DNA of 64,000 nt from Brachynemurus nebulosus (lineage: Eukaryota; Arthropoda; Insecta; Neuroptera; Myrmeleontidae), in NCBI GenBank assembly GCA_035578155.1, contig JAPWDM010000005.1, forward strand, positions 49,184,954-49,248,953, given 5' to 3'. Within the stretch, counting starts at the first letter, position 1. Each line of letters begins with the position of its first letter. A model generated the notes under the pieces. The model worked only from the letters and a program-made list of their open reading frames with translations. It searched no databases and had not been told where the DNA came from. The position numbers and the translations under genes were made by a program. Below are positions 1 to 31,440 of the stretch, in pieces.

Positions 1-490
1 TCCATGCTTTCCATGACCTAAGTAACTATTGAAAATTATAACCAGAAATAACGTCATATCTGTGACCCGGTAAAAATTAGCGTAAATAAATGGTGGCTCC
101 TTTTGAGTCTGTAGTAGTACTACTCATGCACAAAAAGTCGTTCATGTATTTTATATATAGGATTCGTATACGGCGGGCTCTCGGACTATAATTATGTTTA
201 TTTACAAATTGTGACGTCGTTTTGAAGTAATGGCGCATTTTCAGCCATTTGAATCATTGTTGAAAATTAATGATTTTCAAAATAAAACTTCTTAATAAAT
301 ACCAAATATTTTTGCGTTTCCAAAAATCAAAAATATTTTTAATGATAACTCATAGAATAATTTAACATTTAACATGAATTTCAAACATACTTAAGTACCC
401 TATTCAACCATAATTTATTTAAGTAAAAATAAGACACTTTTTTAAAATGAGTCTCAGTAAAATACATTTATTAGTTATACAAAAACTTAC
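1..490 (-). other. Rfx intron, partial
   Basis: This is the start of the intron before the DNA-binding-domain exons (donor at 490). It is AT-rich. I see no exon, RNA gene or paired-end transposon here. Confidence 0.6.
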
Positions 491-16406
<15,916 letters not shown>

Positions 16407-16426
16407 GGCCACGTCACTCCCACCGC

Positions 16427-17570
16427 CTGAAATACAATTAAACATCCAATCATACACATATGCCATGTTCATCTTAAAATTTTTGAATCAAATCTGTCGG
16501 TACAATAAGTTTTATGATGATAAAGAAACGGCAAAAGAACATGTCGTTTATCCTTCACTTGTTTGATTGTCATTCTTACGAAATTCATTTTGACTTAGAG
16601 AATCTATTCTATATTCGCATTGCTTTTAAAGTGGGCCCCACTAGACTCATTCTACTACGTATTTATATTGTTTAACCGAATATGTATTTTCACTTTTCTT
16701 TTCTTGACAAAAGAAAATAATTTTTGATGGAAAAATACTATTCAGGCATCTTTCAATTTCAAATAAACAGGTTTGTTAATATAAATAAGGAATTTCTTCT
16801 TAACTATCAAATAATGAGTTCTTTCGCTTCAGATAAACGCTACTAATTTGAACGATTTTTATTAATTATTTACTTTATGAAAATTTGGCAAAATCAAAAT
16901 TATTTGTTTCTTTTGTAGGACAAGCGCCAAATTAAATTTTACTTTTCGTCCAAGAGGTACCATAGCCACTAATCGACACATTTTTGTAATTTTTAGTTTT
17001 TCTTTTTTATACATTTTGAAAATATAAAATACAAAAAATTCTTGAAATTTTGCGATGAGTTAATAGTGATTTCTTATTTATATGTGAATAAACAATTGAA
17101 TAGGACAAACATACAAATAATTTTAAAAAATTTTCGTTTCCCATCTTTTGTTAAAGCCATTATTTTTTTCCACATATTCATCACATAAATATTTTCCTTT
17201 AAAACATTTATTTCTTTTAAATTTTTTCAAATCGATAATTTTAAAAGATATAAATAAATATATTTGACACTGTTACTTGTATATGAGTGTTACTATAAGA
17301 GTCAATTAGATGATAATTTAGTTTTCTGTATCTCTTAAAATTACTGACCTAAAATATCCGAAATAATTCTAGTTGACAAGTTCTTAGGAAATGCTGCTGT
17401 TTGGAATTTTTTTTAAGAAAAGTTGGAGGTAAGGACACATTATGAAAACGAAAATTTTATCCATTTTCCTTTTCCAGTATTTCTCCTAATTATTTGGACT
17501 TGAATATTTGAGGGATGTCCTAACATCGAAACATGCCACAAAGCAAAATTTTACTTACTAGATTTATATT
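16427..17570. other. Region upstream of first coding Rfx exon
   Basis: AT-rich and noncoding. The Rfx 5' UTR exon(s) and promoter must lie here or further right, but I cannot place them. No clear TATA, initiator or X-box pattern stands out. Confidence 0.4.
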
Positions 17571-17571
17571 T

Positions 17572-17796
17572 GAAGACATGAGTGGATGAAGGTGTAATGT
17601 AAAATTTTTATAATTTTGCAGTAGAAGCGTTTGAAAGTTTTTATTTTTTTTTATTGAATTTCTACAAAACTATTAGACCAAACGAAACCAAATTTTAATA
17701 TACGATACTTCAGCATAAAATATTTCAAAATTTGGCAAAAAATGAATTTTTGAAAAAAAAAATGTTACATAACACCTTCATCCACTCATGTCTTCA
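17572..17796. repeat. MITE-like inverted repeat related to 52130-52560
   Basis: GAAGACATGAGTGGATGAAG and its complement CTTCATCCACTCATGTCTTC bound the unit. The interior AACGAAACCAAATTTTAATA and AGAAGCGTTTGAAAG recur at about 52170-52500 (GTAATGAAACCAAATTTTAA). Both copies are noncoding. Confidence 0.65.
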
Positions 17797-19606
17797 TTTA
17801 CATAATATTATGTAAAATTTTCTAATTTGTTTTAAATGACTAGTGGTTTTTAATGACTAATTAAAATGATTTTCCAATTTTAATAATAATGGATTAAGGT
17901 TTTCAAGAGTTCAACTGATTTTCCAAGTTGTTGAGCTAAAAATATCCTTATTAAAATGAAATAAAAACGTATATATTAATGTTTTTATTATTCTATTATT
18001 AATTCGATTTGGTTACCAATTTTACATAAATACTTCCTTTAAAAGTTGTTAACTTTTATATTTCTGAGAATTATATAATATGAGAGTTCGATACATGCAG
18101 GTCCCAAAAATCCACATGATATAAATCAGGGGTTTCCAAAGTGCGATTCACGGGCCAAATACCGTTCGCGATGTTAGATCTTGAATTTGTAAAGAAAAAT
18201 TACATTCTTGTCAGAAAAACCAATAAATCTGGCTATACGATAGTTGAAATATTTTCCACTGAATATATATAAGTGGTGTTCAGTCTTTTTCACTCTACGA
18301 GTTGCTTTTCTATTACAATTTATTTGACGATCTACTTTTGTATGAACTACGTTCATAGGTTCAAATAACCAAATTGGTTTAGGAAATATGATTTAATTCC
18401 AGCATGATTTTTCTGTTGCCTTTACAACTGTCATTCTATCAAAAATTAAAAAGGCAATATCGAAAACCTATGAACAACTTAAAATTTCATGCTTCTAACA
18501 TCAAAATGAAGAATTTGGGAGCTTTTTAAAAATTTAATGTACGTTATAACGTCATCAAGGTCAATTTTTAAAAAAAATTAATAGCTACCAAAATAAAATG
18601 AATTAGATCTCTTGATGAAATTTGAGTAATTTAAGTAAGCAAGTGTGACTGATTTTCCGGATGTTATTTTTGTGTTAAGTACTCAACAACATTTTCAATT
18701 TGTAAAATTTTATTTTAAAATTTCTTTCTTGGCCCAACAAATATTTTGATATTTACAATTTGGCTCGCTAACTTAAAAAAAACGTATCTGACTTTTAAAA
18801 AACATAATTTGTTTTTAAACCCTAATTAACTATATAAAAAAATCGCATATAAAAATATATTCAAAAATATCATAAATAGCTATAAAAAGTTTAGTTCGGT
18901 CCACATTGTAAAAAAAGTTTCATCGAAAATACGTAACACAAAACGCTCAAAACCTCACGATTTCCTTAGAATTTGGTTTTCTAAACAAGATAAAAGCATT
19001 AATTTCACGTGGGAACATTTTATTTCATTTTTATAATATAAAAATTATGAAAAATACATCTTTAAAAAAACTAAATGATGCAATAACTTATATTCTTATG
19101 CAATGTACTGATTAAATGCTTAAAAACCATTAAAAAGTATTTTTATCAAAGATATAGTAAACGCTTAAGTTTCTTACTTTCTCTTTATTTTGATTCATAT
19201 TATTCATTTTAATGACCATTTTTTAAAAAACCACATAAAAAAAATCGCACAAAAAAGGACGGCATAAAAAAAGGTTTAATTGTATATAAATATTTTATTT
19301 TTAGTGGACAATTATTGAATATGGAAATCCTGTGAAGCTATGCGTTTTGGTTTTCAATAAAAAAAATAAAAGTGTATCTTTCTACTGTTTTTACCCGAAA
19401 ATTTTATCGAAATAAGTATGAAAATCATTTGCAATATTAAGTTCGGTGAGACGTGGGTCTGACTCGTTCCCCATCGAGGGTTCCGTACAATACTGAAAAT
19501 AGGTAGAAATTAGTGAAAAACAGATTTATCGGGAACATATTTACATATGGGCTGATTGGGCTATAGCCCAGGGCGACAGAATTGTGGAGACGACAAATAT
19601 TTACAT

Positions 19607-20226
19607 CAGGGGTGGCCAACCCGCGGGCCACATGCGGTACGCCTTGAACTTCTTTTGATCCGCGAGATTCATCACACTTATACAAAATATATTTATTTTT
19701 TAATGAACAAGGTAGTGAAAACCAATGTATTAAAAAAACTACATATCTTCGCCGTTGCTTCAAAACGTCGTATGTCAAAAAAGGCATTTGTCAGAAATTA
19801 AAAAAAGCTGTTTTATTCTTTACGCTACAATTCTTTTTGGTTGCTTTGTTTATTGAATTATCAAGGATTTTTGGTGATGTGTTATTAGTGTTATTTATTG
19901 TTTATTAAAGTACCTGTATTTTTAAAGCACCGTACGACATATGACGCATTGACAAATAAAAATGGCGATATACGAAATATTTTCAAGTGCGCATTCTCTG
20001 TTTCACTGTAGTCCTAGACTTTGGAATTTTGGCTATTATATAGAAAAGATGATTTTGGTTACTATAGCATTGTTAACAGAAAATGACATATTTTTGACAT
20101 ACGACATATTGAAGTAACGGCGACGATATGTAATACATATATGGGAACACAATTTTATATGCGATCCGAGGAGTTATGATGCGCTTCTAAAGTGGCCCGC
20201 AAGATCATTTGGGTTGGCCACCCCTG
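19607..20226. mobile_element. hAT nonautonomous element with CAGGGGTGGCCAACC ends
   Basis: The left end CAGGGGTGGCCAACCCGCGG pairs with the right end GGGTTGGCCACCCCTG. Flanking octamers ATTTACAT and GTTTACAT match 7 of 8. CAGGGGTGGCCAAC is a widespread hAT terminus. The 620-bp interior holds no transposase. The intergenic DNA before it (17800-19606) is AT-rich; a solo hAT-like left end (CAGGGGTTTCCAAAGTG) lies at 18128. Confidence 0.85.
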
Positions 20227-20488
20227 GTTTACATATTAAATTTTATGTAAAATCGCAACAAACAGTACGGTTAGGGTCAACTTCTATTTCTCCTCAGAAA
20301 ATTCTCTAGGAATCCTAGTAAATTATAACTTTTTCTGTCAATTGTTGTAATATGTAATTATACTAAATTGTACAATAATTATTAATAAAGAAAAAAAACC
20401 GTAAGTTTAGGTTTTCTCTTTTAATAATTAAGTAAAATAATACACGATAAAGGTATCGAAAACATAATTATATCCTTAATCCTTATAT

Positions 20489-20779
20489 ATGAATAAATAT
20501 CACATTTCGAATATTTTATGCATGGCTGCGTCTAACTGCACGGCGAAGAGGCCATTTTCTGTACATCGTAGAATAAAAAATTACTTTCGTAGTACTAGAA
20601 CCCAAATGCGACTGAACTATTTAGCTGTGCTGTCAGTAACAAAAGATCTGACAAAAGATATAGAATATTCGGATTTGATTGATTCCTACGTAACAGGACG
20701 AAAAAAAGTCCTTACACGAGTTTGGGTCCAAATAAATGCTCATTCTCAAAAAAAAGTGTTGTTATTTTTTTATACATAA
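20489..20779 (+). pseudogene. hAT transposase C-terminal dimerisation-domain remnant
   Basis: The frame encodes NCTAKRPFSVHRRIKNYFRS, then TRTQMRLNYLAVLSVTKDLT and SDLIDSYVTGRKK. This matches the C-terminal dimerisation region of hAT transposases, especially the TTF/ZMYM-type group with TAERSFS, RIKNYLRST and RLNxLAxLS signatures. Only the last roughly 70 residues of the family remain. No catalytic region is found upstream, where the region before it is noncoding and holds the element at 19607-20226. I read it as a decayed fragment. Confidence 0.75.
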
Positions 20780-23700
20780 TTTTTTATAGCAAAAATGTGA
20801 AGAAATATCGATGGTGGGGGCGATCAGAGCTAAATAGCTCGGGTGACACTAAATATAAATACGTCATTGCGGCTTACTATCTATCGGTTGCCAATTTTTG
20901 ATGAGGAATGTACACTAAATAAAATTACGTAATTAGTAATTACCATTGTCTATCATAGTTATTCTTATACACATATATTAATTAGTTCGATTAGTCAATA
21001 ATTATTCCTATTATTGTATTTGACTTTGAATTATACATGATTTTTGAAATAATTTCATTCGTACAGTAATTTATTAATATTTGCAAATCTCTGTGATTAT
21101 AGTTTACAAATTAAAAAAGATAAAAAAGAGCAAAAAAATTAACAAATCTCTTTATTTTTTCCAGAAACTTTAAATGTCTGAAGGTTTTTTGTATTTTTCC
21201 TGCAATAGTGTGTACAGAATATTCTATTTATTTAAATTATTTTCGATTTTTCGGTTTGTAAGCTTCTAAGATAAAGTAGGGAGGCAATATTTTTTCGCAC
21301 ATTTTCGGGAAAAAGTTAAAACTAATGCGAAGTAAAATCAAAAGGACATAGTTTTGAAACAAAGCCCTTTCATATAATACCCCAACTGATATTGTTATCG
21401 ATTGCAATACTGAATTCTTTTTCAAGTAAAACTAATACTGAAATTCTTTCACCAGAAATAGATGCGAACAGACGTTTTTTATTAGTGTGTCAAATTTCAA
21501 TTCGATCAGGGCCCGCTCTAGCGTTTACGTCGACCCGGACAAAACGGAAAAATGCCGTCCCTGGCGACCTTTTGTTTTACTCGTAGGTTATAATTTTTTT
21601 CCCAAAATAGAACTGCGAGCAAAAAAAAAGCTCCTCTTGCTCGATCCCCTTCTTCACACACTTAAGGCAAACTTAACATTAATGGTTTGCTAGACATTTT
21701 TAATTCAGCGCTTGATTTTCCAAAAAGTCACCAAAAGCTCTTTTTTTCTTGATTCTTCAAATTCATGTAGAGTATACAAAAATTTTTTTTTTCGAAAAAA
21801 CAATGGCTAATCCTTGTAGAGAATTTTTTGAAGTTTTTAAAACCCATTTTCAATTTACTGTGCGATCATTGGTTGCTGAAATATCGATGGTCAAAGACGA
21901 AATGACCCTGCTCCATTCAAAGTCCGATATCTCAGCGAGAAGTGGTCGTATAAAGGTCTAAAAAAAGCAAATTAAAGCTGAATGTACAAGTTATCCGGTC
22001 CATATGGTGGTTAAGTCTAAAAAAAATTTTTAACAAGTCCGTGGACACTGGACCAAAAAAAGAAACCGGAAAAATTTCGAAAATTTTTTTCAGTGCATTT
22101 ATTAGGATTGGACGATACACGTTACTTTGAAATTTTTTTCATCGCAAAATCTCAAAATTAGAAACTTCCAGTTTTAAATTGCTTTGTTTGCGACTCCGAT
22201 ACGACCAATTTTAACGAAGATACAACCATTCAAAAAATCGCTAAAAATTTGGAATTTTTTTTGATCCTTTAATTTTTTCCGCTAGTATATATATGATATG
22301 ATGAATTTAAAAAAAAATATTTACAGTTAGATTAAAAAAAAATATATAAATAAAATTTAACCGAATTACCTTGTAGCTCACTTATATCGATGCTCCTAAT
22401 TAATAACATTTAATAAAAAATGAAATTAATACAATTTTGATAAAATTTTTGATTATAAAAATCCGAAGAAGTTTGTCTGAAAGTACAATTGCGGTGTTTA
22501 CGGTACAAAAATGTCCTATGATAATTTTTATAACCAAATTTTCATTTAGCTATAGATAGTAGATTCTCGAATGTTGCCATATTCCCCCTGCAAATGTGAA
22601 ATGATTTTTTGTAATTATTAACTTTTTATTTAAGAATTAAATAATAAGGCACAATCACAACATAGATTGCGTGTGGAAGAAAGAAAAAAAATACAAAAAG
22701 ATCCAAAAAAAAGAACTAGAATTTAACAAAAGCATGGAATCAAAATAATAATGGTATTCAGAAATTTTTTCTTAATTTCGTAGTGCTGGTAACTTAACAG
22801 TGAATAAAACTATCGAATTTTAAAATATAAACACATTCAATTAAAAATATCCAAATATTATAATTTAATTTTCTTAAATAAAAGTTTTGATGAAAAATAT
22901 TTAATTTTATTATTTTCGAAAAACGCATATTTAATTCCATACTTTTACTAATTTCGTCTTTGAACCAAAATTAATAGTTGCAATATACAGAAAAAATTAA
23001 TTAAATCAACTATCTAATAAAAAATACAAAAATAAATATTATTTTATTTAAATCATTAAAAATATTTTCAATTAAATAATAAAGTAAGAAAAAGTAAACT
23101 ATTTACAAATATTTATATAAAAAATGAAATACAAAAATTACTTGTAAATAATTCATTACAAAATAATAATAATTTATTATTACTGTGAACAATTAATAAA
23201 AATTTTTTTAGTTTCATTATTACATCAAGTTGTCTTCAACGCTAATTTGTTTAAATAACGAATCTCACAAGTTACTAAATAATTAAACAAACAAATAAAA
23301 TAAAGGTGCAACCATAGAACCAACCTGATGTATTAAACAAATTCAAATCCGTTGTTGCAAACGATTTTCAAAATTTATTCAAATTCAAATTCTTCAACAA
23401 AACAAATCAACTACAATTACCAAGGATTTTATTATAAACAAAAAAAAAATACTAAACATCCGCGTACTGATAGCAACCGATATTTGTAATATTGTGCAAC
23501 GATATGGAATAAATACAATATTGTGCTTGTATGTATTTATTTTCAAATATTCAAATTAAAAATGTTACCCCATGTTTAGTAGCGGAACTATTGTTATAAA
23601 TAAATTGATATAGTAAACGTACATATAGTAACTATTAAACAGTCAAATAAACTATCAAAAAGGAACGCGTGGCCACCGCGATCCACCTGTGTGCTTTTTA

Positions 23701-25859
23701 CCTTTATATAACGGGTGTTTGTTGTAAAAAAAATTATGAATAGGGGGTGAATTTTATGAGAATAATTTAGAGTGAAGCAACGAAGATTAAGGAAATTCAT
23801 GTTGAAAACGTCTGGTCTTAAACAGATGGAAAGTCTTCGATGCAGTCGGCAAAAATGTAAATGATGTAAGTTTTCTCATACAGCAATTTGAAAGAACAAT
23901 TAATTAAAGGGGTCACTAAGAGTTTAAAAACTATCATTTTTATTCACGCATTTTCTTGTAATGAAATTTGCATAATTTTTCATATTTTTAAATATACCTA
24001 CTTATAACGGTTTGAAATCAAGTAAAATCGTAATTTTTTGCCTTACAAAAATTCACTACTTTGAAAATATAAACTTTTATGGCAAAAAGTACAGAGACAT
24101 TATTTTATTGTTGGTATTGTTATTGTATCAAAGTACTTGCATATGGAAAAAATTTAGAAAATGCAAAAATGTTAGGTACTCTTTCTCATATGTATAAATA
24201 AGTTTGGTTTAAAAAAAAAATTGACCAGGTTTGTGAGGTGGCAATTCCGTCGGAATAATTTTGGCCACGCATACACCAATACCGCCTAAACTTGTTAGGT
24301 GATATTTATTTTATTCTACAAAAGATTATTTTTTATTTTCCAGGATTATTGACCACTTCTGCTGTGATTCTGCAGTTCATTGTTCTTAACAATATCGTTA
24401 AATATCAGTTATGAATCCATTAGTTATACTAAAAGTATTGTTTTTTTCAGTTTAATTTTTAAGTCTTTAATTTGGTGATCTAATTAATAAAATTATGTAT
24501 GAATCACCAGTCAAATATAATTTAACTGACTCATAGTGCGGAGATGTTCTTTAGATCATAATTATATGAATTACCAATTTACCATAATATCTACATTCTA
24601 CATTATGTACAAAATAAAATTTATTTAATTTGGTGAAACCCTGTTAAATCAATTCATTCTTTTAAAACAAAAATTCCCAAAGTTTTACGTTTAAATATTT
24701 ATCAGACCCAAAAGAAATTTTAAAATAAAAAAGAGCACAAAGCGTTTGATAATATAACAGTGCAAATCGTCTAATGCGATAGACCGGTTGATCACAAAAT
24801 AACTTTTGGTAAGTCTTCTATTCTAACTCACAAATCGAAAATGGAGGTGGAGCCTGACAGAAAAATCACATTTGAAAAATAAATCATGAATTTGATCATT
24901 TAAAAAAAAAAATTAAAATTTGACATCCAGATTACCCAAATTTTACCAACAGATCTGATTCGTATCATCAATTCATTTTTATAGTTATTAATTTAAAAAA
25001 GAAAAAACTGAACTTGTGACGTCATCACGTATATCAAACTTTTTAAAAGTTATAAAAACTGTAATTTTGATGCTAGAAACATAAAGTTTAAAGCTGCCCA
25101 TAAGTTTCCGATATTGTATTATTCATTTTTGACAAAAATACACGCACAAATGCAGAAATTAAATCATTAATGTGGATCACCGAATAAATTATAACAGAAA
25201 AGTAGCATTGTACTTATAATCGAAAAAGTTGAACCCCACTGATTATTGAAAATCTACGTACTAATAGGATATATTCCCTATAAAATTTGATATTTTCCAA
25301 CGGAAAACTGTCTCATAATAAAGTCAGATTTATAGGGTTTTTTTTAAAAATATAAGCAAATAACCTTTACGAATTCAAGATTTCCGAAGGTCTGGCATCG
25401 CAGGCTGCATTTTTGTAGTTTACGGGCCGCACTTTAGAAGTTACTACTTTATTCTCTTTTACTATTGTACATAACACATTCCTTAAAAACTTATTATTAA
25501 AATATTATTCTAAAAGCTTTGTAGGACTTTTTCAAAATTTTCTAGACAGGGAATTGATGTTTTCCCTCTAAATAGTTTCTTCTAGATTTGTTTACGGTTG
25601 CCAGACATAAAATCACTTTTACCGGAATATTTATTAAAAAAAAAATTAAACAATTAGGTCTAATCAAATAGCGATCAAACTAGGGAGTTATTCCGAACTT
25701 TTTATCGCGGCCTACAACTTCGAGACAATATAATAAATTCCAGAACCAATTCTGAAATTGACAACATTAAAGCTTAGTACTTTCCCTATAATAGGTATCA
25801 AAAATCAACGACTGAAGAACAGTATTAGTGAATTTCCAGAATGGACATTCAGCTATTTG
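20780..25859. other. Intergenic AT-rich DNA without a recognisable gene
   Basis: Long AT-rich stretch with scattered repeat fragments. TCAGGGCCCGCTCTAGCG at 21507 looks like an isolated hAT-type end, and 24950-25130 is an inverted relative of about 18430-18610. No conserved protein or spliced exon was recognised. Confidence 0.5.
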
Positions 25860-26284
25860 TAGTGATGAACAAAATTAGTCTTGGTCTTGCAGTCTTGTCT
25901 TGATCTTGCATTTTTTGCAAAACCAAGACTATGTATACCAAGAGCAAGACCAAGACCAAGACTATAAATATGGCTGCAAGACCAATACCAAGACTCAAGT
26001 GAGCAAGACCAAGACAAAAACAAGAAAAAAGCAAGACTCTTGCTAAACTATTTAAATAGTTTGAAAGTCTAATTAATACCGTCAACAGAGAAAATTCTGA
26101 TTTTAGAAGGAAAAAATTTGCTAATAAAAAATGCAAGAAAGTGCGAGATTTTTTAGCAATACCGAGACCAAGACCAAGACTCAAACTGCTCTAGCAAGAC
26201 CAAGACCAAGATTCTTAATGCAAGAACAAGACCGAGACCAAGACTGCCAAGTCTTGGTTTTGGTCTTGCATTTGCTCATCACTA
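25860..26284. mobile_element. hAT MITE built from CAAGAC repeats
   Basis: Its left end TAGTGATGAACAAA and right end TTTGCTCATCACTA are inverted and flanked by identical octamers GCTATTTG (25852-25859 and 26285-26292). Arrays of (A)CCAAGAC fill both halves in opposite orientation. The 425-bp body has open frames only because of the repeat, and no transposase. The TAGTGATG start is shared with the 742-bp element at 6449. Confidence 0.88.
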
Positions 26285-26292
26285 GCTATTTG

Positions 26293-28843
<2,551 letters not shown>

Positions 28844-29847
28844 GGTGTAAAATATATAACTCTCCGAAAAAATAGGGGAGAAAGGTCTCAATTTACTAAT
28901 TAAGTTTTGCTAGTTAAATTGTACCGATCAAGTTTCATTTCAGAAATTTTCGATTGTCAAAAACGTGTTAAAAAATGGCCCCTAGAAAAAAAAACCTAAT
29001 CAGGCTCTGATTACTTATCATTTTTTTCCTTTGCTTTTTGGAACGTAAATTTTTTTGTCAACAAAATATTTTTACCTGCTTGTTTACGGAATCTTTTTAA
29101 AATAGCTATACAGCAGTGTCCATAAAAATTTGAACATGATTTTTAATGAAACAATCTACGTCATATTTCAAAAAGATGGATTTCGTCAAATCTCATTAAA
29201 TTATTTGGAAATTTAACAAACACCTGCAATCGATTTTAGTTATCACTGACTGTCAACTTTAATCCAATTCTTTGACACATTTAACACATTCAGGGCTGCC
29301 TCTAACATTGGCGTAGTTCAGAACAAAATTAAAACTAAACACCCTTCAGAATAAAGATGGTTTAATGGTTAAGGGCGCTTTTCTAATCATGGGACTGGTG
29401 ACATGAAAATATTTTTTTCACTATAAAATTTAGTTTTTTACGAATTATGACACAACAATTAAATTTAAAACATTTCTAAAATATACAATCGGTTTATTAT
29501 TCATGCACATACAAATACTTTTAATTTTAATACTTTGATTTAAAGAAAAACCAGTACTTCTATTGTTGAAAATATGGTTATTTTCGAAGTGAAAAATGTA
29601 CTGTTTTATTATTGATAATATCAGTCGTACCCATGTGACAAATATGTATAAATAGGTTACTAGTGTTTTTAATAAATACATAATAAATTTTCAGAACAGT
29701 ATACTTATATCATTATATGTATAAATATCCATGACAAGTAATAAATAACTTGAAAATATCTTTTTTAAAAAATAACTAATGGTCCAAGAGCCCACCGTAT
29801 GCAAAACCTATGATAAGATACCTATGTATTTTTTGTAGGTAGTACTA

Positions 29848-30153
29848 GAGTCCCTATAATAAACAGAGTCGTAACATGTGTGCTGAACGCTGATTGGTTC
29901 CGGCATTTTGTATCCAATGTTTTCGTAAAATACATTGGAAATAAATTAAATGTTAACAAAAACCATTTAGTTTAACTTAGAAAGAATAATTAAATTAAAA
30001 ATTTTTAATTGTTCATTAATTCATAACTTATTAACAATAATTATGTACTCAAAAATATTTACTCAAACATGTGATAATTAATTTTGAAGCTTCCCGCTCT
30101 GTTTTGGATACAAAATGGATGACATGTCACGACTCTATTTATTATAGGGACTC
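29848..30153. mobile_element. TA-flanked MITE with GAGTCCCTATAATAAA ends, copy 1
   Basis: The left end GAGTCCCTATAATAAACAGA and right end TCTATTTATTATAGGGACTC are inverted, with TA on both sides. Inverted similarity includes GTAACATG/CATGTCAC. The 306-bp noncoding body is nearly identical to 57160-57465, so the family has been recently active. Confidence 0.88.
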
Positions 30154-30175
30154 TAGGTAGTACTACCCCAGACCT

Positions 30176-30498
30176 AAATTTTGCCCGCATGATAAAAATA
30201 TGACGTCACTTCCGGTTATGGTTTTGTTACGTCATCAAATACATTGATGATATTTACACCAAAATGAAAGCTGCCAGATCTTAAAAATTCGTAAAAATAT
30301 GGCTGCCTTCATTGAAAGGTTTTCTTTTTAAGTGAAAGCAGCCTCATTGTTGCGAATTACTAAGGCCTAGCAGCACTCAATCTTTTTATTTTGGACTTCG
30401 AAACCTTCGTTTTGGTGTAAATATTATCAATGTATTTGATGACATGACAAACCCATAACCGGAACTGACGTCATATTTTTATCATGCGGGCAAAATTT
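30176..30498. mobile_element. MITE with long inverted arms (about 90 bp)
   Basis: The left arm reads AAATTTTGCCCGCATGATAA and then ACGTCA, CCGGTTATGG and ATTTACACCAAAA; the right arm repeats these in inverse order, ending GGGCAAAATTTT. It is noncoding and lies about 25 bp from the TA-flanked MITE. Confidence 0.75.
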
Positions 30499-31089
30499 TG
30501 TAATTCTAAAGAAAGCTCCCTTTACCGGTACTTACAAAAAATCGTTCATCTATCTTATACATACGTTTTGCATACGGTGGGCTCTCCGGCTATAAGTTTT
30601 GTGTACATATTATGTGGAAATACAATATAATATCAATATGTATATGGACATACACACAGTACACTCTCACACATACATATGTATTACATATTTCAATCTT
30701 TTTTTTAGGGTTCCGAAGAACTCTAGAAGCTGTTGTAATTTTTCAGAAATTCTACGCCTTTGGAACACGAAATTTTGCAAATATAATACATGCTACACAT
30801 AAATATCTCAACTAACCGTCAATTTTACGTTAAAGTATATTCTGATCTTTGTTAACATTTCCAAAAATTCAAATCAAAATTATTAAGAGAAATGTTGAAA
30901 AATAATTCTACGTATACTGTTTGCAGTTTATCATTAGAAAAATCTTTTAAAGTTAAAGTTCTTTTAACAACTTTTATTCTTTAAATCTCGTTTCAGAAAT
31001 ATTGTATTTCAAAGTCTATGTGATTTGTAAGGAATCAAATTACCACTTAATTGACCCTTAAATAACACAAACAGAAATAACATTGTGAT

Positions 31090-31432
31090 TGTCGAATATA
31101 TTTATTTATTTTCATAGTAAACCGTACAAAATAATATAATGCCACCTATTTTATTCGGAAACTACAAAAATGCAAATAAGTCAAAAACCTTGCTTAATGT
31201 GTGTATAAAACGCACTTGGACAACTCTTTTAATGAGTGTTGTATATGAATATGGAGATTGTATGTGTGTGCTATCAATGCTATAGTTGTTTATTTATTTA
31301 AAAAATTTTTGTCTAAGCGTGTGACGATGATATGGATGTCTGTGTGTTTGTAAGTATGCGATGCCTGTTTGTCTACTGAAACTTGAGTTCGCTTAGGTCG
31401 GGTTGCAGGTAAATTGGTATTTCAAAGTGTTG
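31090..31432 (-). CDS. Possible terminal exon and 3' UTR of an unrecognised gene
   Basis: On the minus strand a strong acceptor (TTTATTCTTTTATTTCAG) precedes a 19-codon reading frame, QHFEIPIYLQPDLSELKFQ, ending in TAG at 31375-31373. About 220 nt further on, AATAAA occurs (complement of 31150-31155). The stretch is free of visible transposon ends. The peptide looks protein-like but I cannot assign a family, and I found no convincing upstream exon, so it may be chance or an alternative 3' end of a distant gene. The codon frame is itself an assumption. Confidence 0.3.
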
Positions 31433-31440
31433 CTGAAATA

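Noticed and set aside
21507..21530. CAGGGCCCGCTCTAGCG and other single hAT-like ends (18128, 62981)
   Set aside because: Not listed as elements because no matching opposite end or target copy was found in the window.
23594..23720. GC-richer patch (ACGCGTGGCCACCGCG) with a minus-strand frame
   Set aside because: Partly palindromic and isolated. No family, splice sites or tRNA-like fold could be supported.
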